DNA from: Actinomycetota bacterium | Lineage (GTDB): Bacteria > Actinomycetota > Humimicrobiia > Humimicrobiales > Humimicrobiaceae | Direction: 5' to 3' | Length of the DNA stretch: 51,010 nt | Assembly (NCBI GenBank): GCA_026392215.1 | Contig: JAPLCN010000144.1 | Span: forward strand, 1-51,010 | Shown here: piece by piece, positions 41,294 to 50,816 of the stretch | How positions within the stretch are numbered: position 1 is the first letter of the stretch | Layout: every line of letters starts with the position of its first letter | The notes under the pieces: generated by a model | What the model saw: the letters and a program-made list of their open reading frames with translations, nothing else | The model's database searches: none | What the model was told of the DNA's origin: nothing | Position numbers and translations under genes: made by a program

Positions 41294-42658
41294 ATGGGTA
41301 TCGCATATAATAACATACTTGAAACTATCGGAAGAACTCCTTTAGTAAAATTAAATAATATTACAAAAAATATAAAATCAAAAATATATGTCAAGGTAGA
41401 ATATTTTAATCCAGGTGGAAGTGTTAAAGACAGAGTTGGCATATCAATGATTGAAGCGGCAGAAAAAGAAGGTCTTTTAAAACTCGGGGGCACTATAATT
41501 GAAGCCACGGCAGGAAATACCGGTGTTGGTATTGCAATAGCTGCTTCTATAAAGAAATACAGGACAATTTTTATACTTCCTGACAAAATGAGTGAAGATA
41601 AGATTGCATTATTAAAAGCTTACGGAGCAGAAGTTATAATAACTCCCACATCTGTTCCGCCGGATTCACCTGAAAGTTATAATGGAGTAGCAGAAAGGCT
41701 TTCTAAAGAAATCAAAGGAGCATTCAGGCCAAATCAATTCATGAATAAATATAATCCTATTGCTCACTATTTAACAACTGGACCTGAAATATGGGAAGAT
41801 ACTGAAGGTAAAATAGATGTTTTTGTAGCAGGGATTGGAACTGGCGGCACTATTTCAGGAATCGGTAAATATTTAAAAGAAAAAAATCCAAATATAATAA
41901 TTATAGGGGCTGATCCGGAAGGTTCAATATTATCCGGAGATTCTCCAAAACCTTTTAAAGTTGAAGGTATTGGTGAAGATTTTATTCCAAAAACATTTAA
42001 TAACCAGATAGTTGATGAAATGATCAGAATAAGCGATAAGGAATCATTTAATACGGCCAGAGAACTGGCAAGGCTGGAAGGTTTACTTGTGGGTGGTTCA
42101 TCTGGCACAGCAGTAGCTGCTGCTATAAAATTTGCCCGCAGACTTGATGTTTCAAAATATATAGTAGCTCTTTTACCTGATACAGGCAGAAATTATATGA
42201 ATAAAATATTTTCAGATAAATGGATGCTGGAAAATGGTTTTTTCGAAAAAAATGTATCAAAAACAAAGAAAATCAAAAATATACTTGAAAGTAAAATAGA
42301 TTTTCCAAAAATTATTTCAATCAGCTCCACAGAACCATTAGTAAATGCAATCAATATAATAAAGAAGTATAGCATTTCGCAACTACCTGTTATTGATGAT
42401 AAAAAACTTGTCGGAAGTTTAAATGAAGCTTCAATCATGAAGATAGTTAAAGATAATTCAAATTATCCAGGTCAAAAAATTGCGTCAGTAATGGGTAAAC
42501 CATTGCCAAAGCTGGATGAAGACCTGGATGTCTTAGAAGCATATAGAATTCTTTTAACAGATGCTTCAGGCATAGTAGTTACAAGAGAAAATATACCGGT
42601 TAGCGTAATAACCAGAACAGATCTAATTAATTTTTGGCTCATAGAAGGTGAAAAATGA
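41294..42658 (+). CDS. Cystathionine beta-synthase (PLP domain plus C-terminal CBS pair)
   Basis: NPGGSVKDRVGISMIEAAE; GTGGTISGIGKYLKEKNP; C-term CBS-like ISQLPVIDDKKLVGSLNEASIM. Confidence 0.9.
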   Translation: MGIAYNNILETIGRTPLVKLNNITKNIKSKIYVKVEYFNPGGSVKDRVGISMIEAAEKEGLLKLGGTIIEATAGNTGVGIAIAASIKKYRTIFILPDKMSEDKIALLKAYGAEVIITPTSVPPDSPESYNGVAERLSKEIKGAFRPNQFMNKYNPIAHYLTTGPEIWEDTEGKIDVFVAGIGTGGTISGIGKYLKEKNPNIIIIGADPEGSILSGDSPKPFKVEGIGEDFIPKTFNNQIVDEMIRISDKESFNTARELARLEGLLVGGSSGTAVAAAIKFARRLDVSKYIVALLPDTGRNYMNKIFSDKWMLENGFFEKNVSKTKKIKNILESKIDFPKIISISSTEPLVNAINIIKKYSISQLPVIDDKKLVGSLNEASIMKIVKDNSNYPGQKIASVMGKPLPKLDEDLDVLEAYRILLTDASGIVVTRENIPVSVITRTDLINFWLIEGEK

Positions 42659-43791
42659 AATTTGAAACAAAAGCTATTCACTTTGGTCAAAAACCAGATT
42701 TTGCGACTGGAGCTGTAACAGTTCCGGTTTATCAAACTTCAACTTATGAACAGGAAGCTATTGGAAAGCATAAAGGTTATGAATATTCAAGAACAGATAA
42801 TCCAACAAGGAAAGTCCTGGAAACCGTTGTTGCTGTGTTGGAAAACGGGGAATATGGCGTTGCTTTTGCATCAGGTCTGGCTGCTGAAACTGCAGTGTTT
42901 CAACTTCTGAAGAATGGCGATCATGTAATAGCAGGAGCAGATATATACGGCGGAACTTACAGGTTGCTGGAAAAAGTATTTAAACCATGGGGGTTAGAGG
43001 TAAGCTTTGTAGATGTTGATGATATTAATAATTTTAAACAGGCTATTAAAAAAAATACCAGACTTATCTGGATTGAAACTCCAACCAATCCTCTTTTAAA
43101 AATAATAAGCATTAAAAAGTTATCAGAAATATCAAAAAACAATAAAATAATTTTTGCTGTTGATAATACGTTTGCAAGTCCTTATTTCCAAAGGCCATTA
43201 AATTTTGGAGCAGATATTGTTGTTCACAGTACAACCAAATATATCTCCGGACACAGTGATATAATTGGCGGAGCTGTAGTAACTTCCAGCAAACAAATCT
43301 ATGAAAATATAAAATTTTACCAAAATGCTGCCGGAGCTGTTCCTGGTCCATGGGATTGCTGGCTAATATTGCGCGGTATAAAAACATTGGCAATAAGAAT
43401 GAAAGAACATGGGAAAAATGCGCTGTATTTAGCGAAACATCTGGAAAAGCATCCTGAAGTTGAAAGAGTATACTACCCGGGTTTGGAAAACAATGATGGT
43501 TATGGAATTGCTAAAGGACAAATGAAAGGTTTCGGCGGTATGGTTAGTTTTGAAATAAAAGGTGGATTTGAAGATACCCAAAAATTTATTTCAAAACTTA
43601 AAATATTTACTTTGGGAGAAAGTCTGGGAGGCGTTGAATCACTTGTGAGCTGCCCTTCAAAAATGACCCATTCCTCAATTCCTTTAAAAGAAAGAGAAAG
43701 GTTAGGGATTAAAGATAATTTAATCAGGCTTTCAATTGGAATTGAAAATAAAAAAGATTTACTTGAGGATTTACTGCAAGCTTTAGAATAA
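42655..43791 (+). CDS. Cystathionine gamma-lyase / trans-sulfuration PLP enzyme
   Basis: YEYSRTDNPTRKVLETVVAVLENGEYGVAFASGLAA; HSTTKYISGHSDIIGG; ATGA overlap. Confidence 0.92.
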   Translation: MKFETKAIHFGQKPDFATGAVTVPVYQTSTYEQEAIGKHKGYEYSRTDNPTRKVLETVVAVLENGEYGVAFASGLAAETAVFQLLKNGDHVIAGADIYGGTYRLLEKVFKPWGLEVSFVDVDDINNFKQAIKKNTRLIWIETPTNPLLKIISIKKLSEISKNNKIIFAVDNTFASPYFQRPLNFGADIVVHSTTKYISGHSDIIGGAVVTSSKQIYENIKFYQNAAGAVPGPWDCWLILRGIKTLAIRMKEHGKNALYLAKHLEKHPEVERVYYPGLENNDGYGIAKGQMKGFGGMVSFEIKGGFEDTQKFISKLKIFTLGESLGGVESLVSCPSKMTHSSIPLKERERLGIKDNLIRLSIGIENKKDLLEDLLQALE

Positions 43792-44055
43792 TAAATATAT
43801 AAATTTATTAAGTAACTTTGTCAGATTATTTCTTGTCATTAAATTCATTCGCAATATAATAATTATAGAATTATACGAATTTTTAAAATATACAGAAAGG
43901 CAACTCCTGAAGTAATAAATAAAGCCTGTAATTTTGAATTTGCTATTTTTGCTCTGGTACAATAAAAAACTAGCTTCCCACTTAAAAAAATCAAAAATAT
44001 CTGTTATAGTTTTAGAATTTATTTTTTTAATAATTACTTACAAATTTATTTCATA

Positions 44056-44880
44056 ATGGATCAGAAAAAAATTTATAATCATGCAAAGATTTCAAAAGAT
44101 TACGCCCGGCGTGATTATCTTGATAAAGCAGAGCAACAGATAATTGAAGAATTAAAGAACGTGCTGCCAAAATTTAATATGCTTGATATGGGCGTGGGCG
44201 GCGGCAGGACTACAGGATATTTTCTGGCTCTTGTTAACAGTTATATAGGCGCTGATTATGCTCCCAATATGATAGCAGAGTGCAAAAAAAAGTTTAAAAA
44301 CAAGAAAGTCTTTGAAGTGCTGGACGTTCGCAACATGTCAAAATTCAGCGACAACATGTTTGATTTCATACTGTTTAGCTATAACGGAATTGACAGTTTT
44401 GGATTAAAAGACAGAGAAACAGCGCTAAAGGAAATAAAGAGAGTTTTAAAAAATGGCGGCTATTACTCTTTTTCATCCCATAACATAAACTGGAAAGGCT
44501 TGTATAATCTTTTTACATTCAGAAATATTTATACAAAATTAGTTAATAAAGCAGATAATGGAAAGAATTTATTATCAAAATTCATTATATTTTTAGAAGC
44601 AGTTTTTATAAACATATGGCTTAATTTCCAAAATAAAAGCTTCAATATTAAATTTCATATTGACCGCTTAAGAAAAGAAGGACAGGGAAATTTAACAGAT
44701 AATTCATTAAATGGAAAAGCAAAAATATTTTATACATCTTACAAATCTCAAATTCTGCAATTAACAAAATCCGGATTTAAAAATATTTCTGCTTATTCAA
44801 TAAACGGCATAAAAACTCGAGATGAAAATGAACTTAACCAGGGCGGATGGATTTATTATTTATGCCAGATCGAAAAATAA
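44056..44880 (+). CDS. SAM-dependent methyltransferase
   Basis: FNMLDMGVGGGRTTGYFLALVNSYIGADYAPNMIAECKKKF. Confidence 0.8.
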   Translation: MDQKKIYNHAKISKDYARRDYLDKAEQQIIEELKNVLPKFNMLDMGVGGGRTTGYFLALVNSYIGADYAPNMIAECKKKFKNKKVFEVLDVRNMSKFSDNMFDFILFSYNGIDSFGLKDRETALKEIKRVLKNGGYYSFSSHNINWKGLYNLFTFRNIYTKLVNKADNGKNLLSKFIIFLEAVFINIWLNFQNKSFNIKFHIDRLRKEGQGNLTDNSLNGKAKIFYTSYKSQILQLTKSGFKNISAYSINGIKTRDENELNQGGWIYYLCQIEK

Positions 44881-45002
44881 ATTTTATTTTGTATTCTGCC
44901 ACAACCGATATTAAATGCCTTTTAATTGATAAATATCGCTATTAAATTATAATTATTAACTAAAGTCGTTATTTTAATAATAAATTTTTAAGAAAGTATA
45001 AA

Positions 45003-45746
45003 TTGGACAACAGACCTATCGGCATTTTTGATTCAGGGCTTGGCGGGCTTACTGTATTAAGAGAAATAATCAAAGAAGTTCCAAATGAAAATATTATTTT
45101 TTTTGGAGATACAGCAAGATTTCCTTACGGTCCCAGGGAACTGGGTGAAGTTAAGATATTTGCACTTAGAATTGCAGATTTTTTGTATGAGCAAAACGTT
45201 AAGCTTCTTGTTATTGCATGCAATACAGCAACCGCTTCCGCACTTTCTGATATCAAGGCAAAATTTAACATACCTGTGATAGGAGTAATCGAACCCGGGG
45301 CAAGAACAGCAGCAGCAGCTACTGTTTCAAAAAGAGTTGGCGTTATTGCTACCAGAGGCACTGTTGGAAGCAAGGCATATGATAATGCAATTAACAAAAT
45401 AGACAGTGAAATAAAACTATTTTCCAATGCCGCGACTTTGCTGGTTGAATATGTTGAGGAAGGGATTTTGGAAGGCAGCATGCTTGACAAGGCAATATGC
45501 GGTTATCTAAAGCCTTTATTTAAGGAAGATATTGACGTCCTGATTTTAGGTTGCACGCACTTTCCTTTAATTGAGGGCAGCATAAAGAACTGCTGCGATG
45601 GCAGTGTTAAGGTTATAAGCTCGGCAATTGAGACTTCAAGGGATGTAAAAAATACCCTTGAAAAATTTAATATTGAAAATGACGGGGAAATAAAGCCCCA
45701 AAGAATATTTTATGAAACTGGGAATACAAGCAAAAATATTTTATGA
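45003..45746 (+). CDS. murI: Glutamate racemase, C-terminus altered by 31-bp tandem duplication
   Basis: RPIGIFDSGLGGLTVLREI; VIACNTATA; LILGCTHFPLIE. Confidence 0.92.
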   Translation: MDNRPIGIFDSGLGGLTVLREIIKEVPNENIIFFGDTARFPYGPRELGEVKIFALRIADFLYEQNVKLLVIACNTATASALSDIKAKFNIPVIGVIEPGARTAAAATVSKRVGVIATRGTVGSKAYDNAINKIDSEIKLFSNAATLLVEYVEEGILEGSMLDKAICGYLKPLFKEDIDVLILGCTHFPLIEGSIKNCCDGSVKVISSAIETSRDVKNTLEKFNIENDGEIKPQRIFYETGNTSKNIL

Positions 45747-45766
45747 AACTGGAAATACAAGCAAAT
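45705..45766 (+). repeat. 31-bp tandem duplication inside murI 3' end
   Basis: ATATTTTATGAAACTGGGAATACAAGCAAAA / ATATTTTATGAAACTGGAAATACAAGCAAAT. Confidence 0.9.
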
Positions 45767-45992
45767 TTTTCAGTGTAAGCAAGATGTTTCTAGGGGAAAA
45801 AATTAAAGAAGTAATAAAAGTTGATTTAAAAATGTAAATTATTATTTTAGAAAGCAAATTTTTTAAAAATACTGATTTTATCAATCGTTTTTTAAATATT
45901 TACACAACAGCTTCAATTGGCAGAATGCAGATAAATAATATTTATTAATTCTAATTTTTGTTTTTATAGTTTTAGCGAAAGGCAGTTTAAAT

Positions 45993-46718
45993 ATGAGCAC
46001 AAGAATTGATGGCAGATCAAATGATGAATTAAGGCAGGTCAAAGTAACAAGAAACTACATATCCCATGCTGAAGGTTCCGCCTTCATAGAAGTTGGAAAG
46101 ACCAGAGTTATATGCACGGCTACTGTAGAAGAAAAAGTCCCACCGTTCCAAAGAGGCAAGGGTATCGGATGGGTTACTGCAGAATATGACATGATTCCAA
46201 GATCAGCGCAGGTGAGAATAATCAGGCCTCAAACAACGGGCAAAATCAAAGGAAGGACTCATGAGATTCAGAGGTTGATAGGGAGGTCGCTGCGTGGTGT
46301 TGTTGATTTCCAAAAACTTGGCGAGCGGACTATCTGGATAGACTGTGATGTTATTGAGGCAGACGGAGGCACAAGATGCGCTTCTATTACCGGCGGCTAT
46401 ATTGCTTTATTTGACTGCTGCAGATATCTGGTTGAACAAAAAATAATTACAGAAATGCCTGTGAGCGATTTTCTGGCAGCAATTAGTGTAGGCATAGTCA
46501 ATGGAGAGATCATGGCTGATTTATGTTTTGCTGAAGACAGCACTGCAGAAGTTGACATGAATGTTGTAATGAATTCAAAAGGCAATCTGATTGAAGTTCA
46601 GTCTACTGCTGAAAATAAAGCCTTCTCAAGAGAAGATTTTAACAAGCTGCTTGATCTTTCAATGGTTTCCATAGAAAAACTTTTCTTAATTCAAAAAAAA
46701 GTATTGCTTGAACAATAG
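45993..46718 (+). CDS. rph: Ribonuclease PH
   Basis: [53 protein letters not shown]. Confidence 0.95.
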   Translation: MSTRIDGRSNDELRQVKVTRNYISHAEGSAFIEVGKTRVICTATVEEKVPPFQRGKGIGWVTAEYDMIPRSAQVRIIRPQTTGKIKGRTHEIQRLIGRSLRGVVDFQKLGERTIWIDCDVIEADGGTRCASITGGYIALFDCCRYLVEQKIITEMPVSDFLAAISVGIVNGEIMADLCFAEDSTAEVDMNVVMNSKGNLIEVQSTAENKAFSREDFNKLLDLSMVSIEKLFLIQKKVLLEQ

Positions 46719-46839
46719 TATTGGAAGATATCTGCCGGTTATCTTGCATGGATAACCTTTAGGTTCTACTGAATGTTTTTACAATTGTGACAAATAATTA
46801 ATAAAATTTTTATAATTTAAGAGTACTGTTTAAAATAAC

Positions 46840-47457
46840 ATGGAAAATGAAACTTCAATAATAATTGCTACAAAAAATAAAGGAAAAGTTAAGGAAATAT
46901 GGCATTTTTTAAAGGATTTAAACATAAATCTTTTGTCTCTTAATGATTTTGAAAATTTATCCGAAATCATTGAAGATGGCAAAAATTTTAAAGAAAATTC
47001 CATAAAAAAAGCAAAAATAATTGCCGAAACTTTTCAGAAATTAACTCTTGCTGATGATTCAGGGCTGGAAGTTGACTTTCTTAATGGCAATCCTGGTGTT
47101 TATTCATCAAGATACAGTGGTGAAAATGCAACAGATAAATCCAACAGAGACAAGCTCTTATCAGGACTTGCAGAGATAAAGGATTTAAATGAAAGAACGG
47201 CAAGGTTTGTATGCCACCTTGTTTTATGGGATCCGCAAAGGGGACTTTTATTCGAAACTGACGGGTTTTGTGAAGGGTGGATAGGTTTTGAAGAAACCGG
47301 AAGCGGCGGATTCGGATATGACTGCATCTTTATTCCAAAAGGATTTAATAAAACTATGGCGCAGCTTAGCAAGGATGAAAAGAATGAAATCAGCCACAGG
47401 GGCAAAGCTTTAAAAGATTTTACTGGTTTTATTAACAAAAATAAGTTTCTTTTTTAG
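46840..47457 (+). CDS. rdgB: XTP/dITP diphosphatase
   Basis: IIIATKNKGKVKEI; LADDSGLEVDFLNGNPGVYSSRYSGENATD; GSGGFGYDCIFIP. Confidence 0.93.
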   Translation: MENETSIIIATKNKGKVKEIWHFLKDLNINLLSLNDFENLSEIIEDGKNFKENSIKKAKIIAETFQKLTLADDSGLEVDFLNGNPGVYSSRYSGENATDKSNRDKLLSGLAEIKDLNERTARFVCHLVLWDPQRGLLFETDGFCEGWIGFEETGSGGFGYDCIFIPKGFNKTMAQLSKDEKNEISHRGKALKDFTGFINKNKFLF

Positions 47458-47482
47458 CTTGTTTGAATTAAAATAATAAATT

Positions 47483-47680
47483 AGCCGAAAGCCCCTTATT
47501 TCAATGATGGGGATGAAGGCTTTTTATAAAAACGTCTTGAAACGGGCGTTATACTATCGTTAATGGATTGAAATGGAATCTTTGATAGTGAAAATCTTAG
47601 AGAAACCAATTGGTCGTTATAAGTTTTGGCTTATATCGAAAGCTGGTCAGTATCTAAGAACCAGCCGACTTTAGTCGTGT
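47483..47680 (+). ncRNA. Candidate structured RNA / IS605-like end region with a chain of hairpins
   Basis: Stems AGCC..CCCC/GGGG..GGCT, AACG/CGTT, ACTATC/GATAGT, TATAAG/CTTATA, GCTGGT/ACCAGC, CGACT-TT-AGTCG in under 200 bp. Confidence 0.4.
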
Positions 47681-47707
47681 AAGAATTTCAGTTCTTGTCT
47701 GTAATAT

Positions 47708-47787
47708 CGGGGTGTAGCGCAGCCTTGGTTTAGCGCACCTGCTTTGGGAGCAGGGGGTCGGAGGTTCAAATCCTCTCACCCCGACCA
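47708..47787 (+). tRNA. tRNA-Pro (TGG)
   Basis: CGGGGTG...CACCCCGACCA cloverleaf, anticodon loop TTTGGGA. Confidence 0.93.
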
Positions 47788-48014
47788 GTACTTTGAAAGT
47801 AAAAGTTAGCTTTGATTGGAGTTTAAATACGCCGGTGGCATATTTAAACAAAAGGATTTGAATGGACGGACTGAAGGCGGCAGCCGAAGGAGTCCGCGGC
47901 TCTGCAGCGAGCGATAGCGAGACGAAAGACCAAATCCTCTCACCCCGACCAGTACTTTGAAAGTAAAAGTTAGCTTTGGTTGGAGTTTAAATACGCCTGT
48001 GGCATATTTAAACA
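47767..48014 (+). repeat. tRNA-3'-end-linked tandem element at tRNA-Pro (164-bp period)
   Basis: 84 bp 47767-47850 repeated at 47931-48014 with two mismatches; palindromic core 47853-47938 between. Confidence 0.9.
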
Positions 48015-48117
48015 CTAAGCCCTTTAGTTAATTCCCCTTTTTAAGTTTTTTATATTATTTGTATCAATAATAATTACCATAAAATATACCATAAAAAAAT
48101 ATTGATATTTAGCAATA

Positions 48118-48363
48118 GTGACAATACTGCCGATTACATCATTAAAACCTGGAAGAAAAATATATCCCAATGAAGTTTTAATTGAAAAAGATGAGAATAA
48201 AAATACCGGTCTTTCAATTGATTCCATTATTATGGCTCACCAGATTAGAACTGTTTTTAGAACTGTTTCAAAAAATAGACTAAAAAGAAATATCGGAAGT
48301 ATTGATGGTATGGAAATCATGGAAGAAGTCAATGAAGCTTTAAGGATTCATTTGAATTTATAA
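48118..48363 (+). pseudogene. 5'-truncated MazF/PemK-type toxin remnant
   Basis: VTILPITSLKPGRKIYPNEVLIEKDENKNTGLSIDSIIMAHQIRTV...IGSIDGMEIMEEVNEALRIHLNL; in-frame stop at 48103 and no typical N-terminus. Confidence 0.6.
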
Positions 48364-48599
48364 GAATTTCTGTTTTATGTAATTTATATGATTTTTTTAC
48401 CTCCCAAATTATTTTAATAGCAGGACTTGAAGTTTCCAGGTTTTTTGTATCCAAGCTATTAAAGAATTGATTGGCTATTGATTATTTTTAATTTTTATAT
48501 AAAATTTATTATGCAAATTAGATGGATAACTGTTAAAATAACTTGCTACTCTGTATGCAAGCTTTAAAGGGCTATTATTTGCAGGCATTTTGTATTCAA

Positions 48600-48676
48600 G
48601 CGGGAATAGCTCAGCTGGCTAGAGCGAAAGCCTTCCAAGCTTTAGGTCGCGGGTTCGAATCCCGTTTCCCGCTCCA
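48600..48676 (+). tRNA. tRNA-Gly (TCC)
   Basis: GCGGGAA...TTCCCGCTCCA; anticodon loop CTTCCAA. Confidence 0.93.
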
Positions 48677-48756
48677 TTTTTTTAAAATGATTCATTTTTT
48701 ATGCTGATTATTCTGGTTTATTAAAAAAATTATTAAAATTTCAGGAGAAAGATAAA

Positions 48757-49953
48757 ATGAGTAGAAAAATAAGATTATTAATAATTTTTACTGTTATTTT
48801 ATGTTTGTCTTTTACTTTTATTCCTAACAATATATATGCAGCTACAAAAACCCAGGCGACTGATTTTGTAACAAGATTTTATACACATATTCTGGAAAGA
48901 AATCCTGATGCTGCAGGCCTTGATAGCCATGTAAAACAAATATTAAAAAAACAGATTACCGGGGCTCAACTTGCATATAATTTTGTGTTCAGTGCAGAGT
49001 TTTCTGCAAAAAATAAGAGTAATGAAGATTATTTAAAGATTCTTTTCAGGGCTTGCTTTAACAGGGAAGCTGATTCTGCCTCTTATGGCAACTGGCTGAA
49101 TTTATTAAACAAGGGCTATTCCCGCCAGTATGTGCTGGCAGGTTTTGTAAATGCGGATGAATTTAAAAACCTTTGCGGCAGCTATGGCGTAAAGGCAGGA
49201 AGCCTTGACGGGGGATCGATTCCTCAAATAACCGCAACTCAAATACCTATAATAGAATTGCACGGGATTGAAAATAGTCCAATGGGAAGATATGAAATTA
49301 GTGCCGGAGCTTTTGATTATATGTGCGGCACTTTAAAAAATATGGGATATGAAACAATCACACTCATTGATTTATATAATCATTTTGCAAAAGGCACAAA
49401 ACTGCCTGCTAAACCGGTTATTATTACAGCTGATGATGGTTATCAAAGCATGTATACTACTGCATTCCCAATCCTTAAAAAATATAAATACAAAATGACT
49501 GTTTTTTTAATTACAAGCTTTATTGGTGATAATGAAAAAACAAGAAGATTAAATGATTTTGACAGCGGTATGGAAAATATACCGCAAAGGGCGATGCTGA
49601 CATGGCCGGAAATCGGACAGATGAGTAAGTATGGCTTGGAATTTCAATCTCATTCATGGGGCCACACTATAATGAGCAATATTCCTATAGACAGGGCAAA
49701 ATTTGAACTTATTCAGTCAAAGCATGATATAGAACTGCATACTGGGAAGCCTGTTATATTTATTGCATGGCCTCACGGGGCAAGTTCAGATGAAGTAATT
49801 TCATTATTGCCACAAGTCGGTTATGTCGGGGCATTAAATGCATCTGGCGGCGTTCAAAGTCTGACGTCAATTGATTTAACCAGATTAAACAGAGTTGAGA
49901 TTGTTTCAGGGATTCCTCCCCAGGCTTATGCAGAAGTTTTAAATCTGCACTAA
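48757..49953 (+). CDS. Secreted DUF4214-like plus polysaccharide deacetylase (NodB-like) protein
   Basis: Signal peptide; DFVTRFYTHILERNPDAAGLDSHV; PVIITADDGYQSMYTTAFPILKKYKYKMTVFLI; FQSHSWGH. Confidence 0.85.
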   Translation: MSRKIRLLIIFTVILCLSFTFIPNNIYAATKTQATDFVTRFYTHILERNPDAAGLDSHVKQILKKQITGAQLAYNFVFSAEFSAKNKSNEDYLKILFRACFNREADSASYGNWLNLLNKGYSRQYVLAGFVNADEFKNLCGSYGVKAGSLDGGSIPQITATQIPIIELHGIENSPMGRYEISAGAFDYMCGTLKNMGYETITLIDLYNHFAKGTKLPAKPVIITADDGYQSMYTTAFPILKKYKYKMTVFLITSFIGDNEKTRRLNDFDSGMENIPQRAMLTWPEIGQMSKYGLEFQSHSWGHTIMSNIPIDRAKFELIQSKHDIELHTGKPVIFIAWPHGASSDEVISLLPQVGYVGALNASGGVQSLTSIDLTRLNRVEIVSGIPPQAYAEVLNLH

Positions 49954-50129
49954 ATTAAATGATATCGTTTTTTTAAATTCTTTTTCTAAATTCTTATTGA
50001 CTTGCATATTAATATTTTTTAAAGTATTATTTCGTTGCAATTAATTCAGAATAGTTGTCGGATGCTGTTAATTTTTTTATACACTGATTTTGTTATAATG
50101 AGTTAATTTGAATAGTATTAAATTAATAT

Positions 50130-50206
50130 GCGCTTGTAGCTCAGCTGGATAGAGCTACGGACTTCTAATCCGTAGGTCGGGGGTTCGAATCCCTCCAAGC
50201 GCACCA
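50130..50206 (+). tRNA. tRNA-Arg (TCT)
   Basis: GCGCTTG...CAAGCGCACCA; anticodon loop CTTCTAA. Confidence 0.93.
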
Positions 50207-50527
50207 TTGAACTTTGATAATTTATTTGCAACTTTAGATAAGAGTTTAAATCTGCCGGTGGCTGATTTAAACAAAGGGATTCGAATGGACGGAGCGAAGG
50301 CGACAGCCGAGTGAGTCCGCGGCTACGTAAGCGAGCGATAGCGAGACGAAAGACCGAATCCCTCCAAGCGCACCATGATACTTTGGTTTTAAGTTTTAAA
50401 ACTTTGAATGGACGGAGCGAAGGCGACAGCCGAGTGAGTCCGCGGCTCTGCAGCGAGCGATAGCGAGACGAAAGACCGAATCCCTCCAAGCGCACCAAGA
50501 TACTTTGGTTTTAAGTTTCAAAACTTT
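50186..50527 (+). repeat. tRNA-3'-end-linked element array at tRNA-Arg(TCT): two cores, three tRNA 3' ends
   Basis: CGAATCCCTCCAAGCGCACCA at 50186-50206, 50355-50375 and 50477-50497; cores ~50276-50362 and ~50406-50484. Confidence 0.9.
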
Positions 50528-50565
50528 TTGCTAAGCCGTTAGAATACTAATGGCAAAGGAATTTT

Positions 50566-50642
50566 GGTGAGAATAGCTCAGTTGGTAGAGCGCAGGTCTG
50601 TGGCACCTGATGTCGCGGGTTCGAGCCCCGTTTCTCACCCCA
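50566..50642 (+). tRNA. tRNA-His (GTG)
   Basis: GGTGAGAA...TTCTCACCCCA; anticodon loop CTGTGGC. Confidence 0.92.
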
Positions 50643-50739
50643 TTTTTTTATTATTATCTTGTTTTTAATGATAAGGATTTAAAATATTAAATCTTATTTA
50701 ACAAATAAATGTTTACTCTTTGTAGTAGAAAAACAACTT

Positions 50740-50816
50740 GCGCCTGTAGCTCAGCTGGATAGAGCGACGGACTTCGAATCCGAAGGCCGGGGGTTCGAAT
50801 CCCTCCAGGCGTGCCA
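50740..50816 (+). tRNA. tRNA-Arg (TCG)
   Basis: GCGCCTG...CAGGCGTGCCA; anticodon loop CTTCGAA. Confidence 0.93.

Noticed and set aside
47767-48014. tRNA-linked repeats considered as a CRISPR array
   Set aside because: Repeats are long, contain tRNA 3' ends and conserved internal cores; no regular short repeat with unique spacers and no cas genes.
47654-48015. Minus-strand ORFs MFKYATGVFKLQ...GVRGFEPPTPCSQSRC and its partner
   Set aside because: Antisense of tRNA-Pro and the element; GFEPPTP-type peptides are a familiar spurious product of tRNA antisense frames.
50118-50498. Minus-strand 126-aa ORF over tRNA-Arg and its repeats (MVRLEGFGLSSRYRSLQSRGL...)
   Set aside because: Antisense translation of tRNA and repeat sequence; internal repetition just mirrors the DNA repeat.
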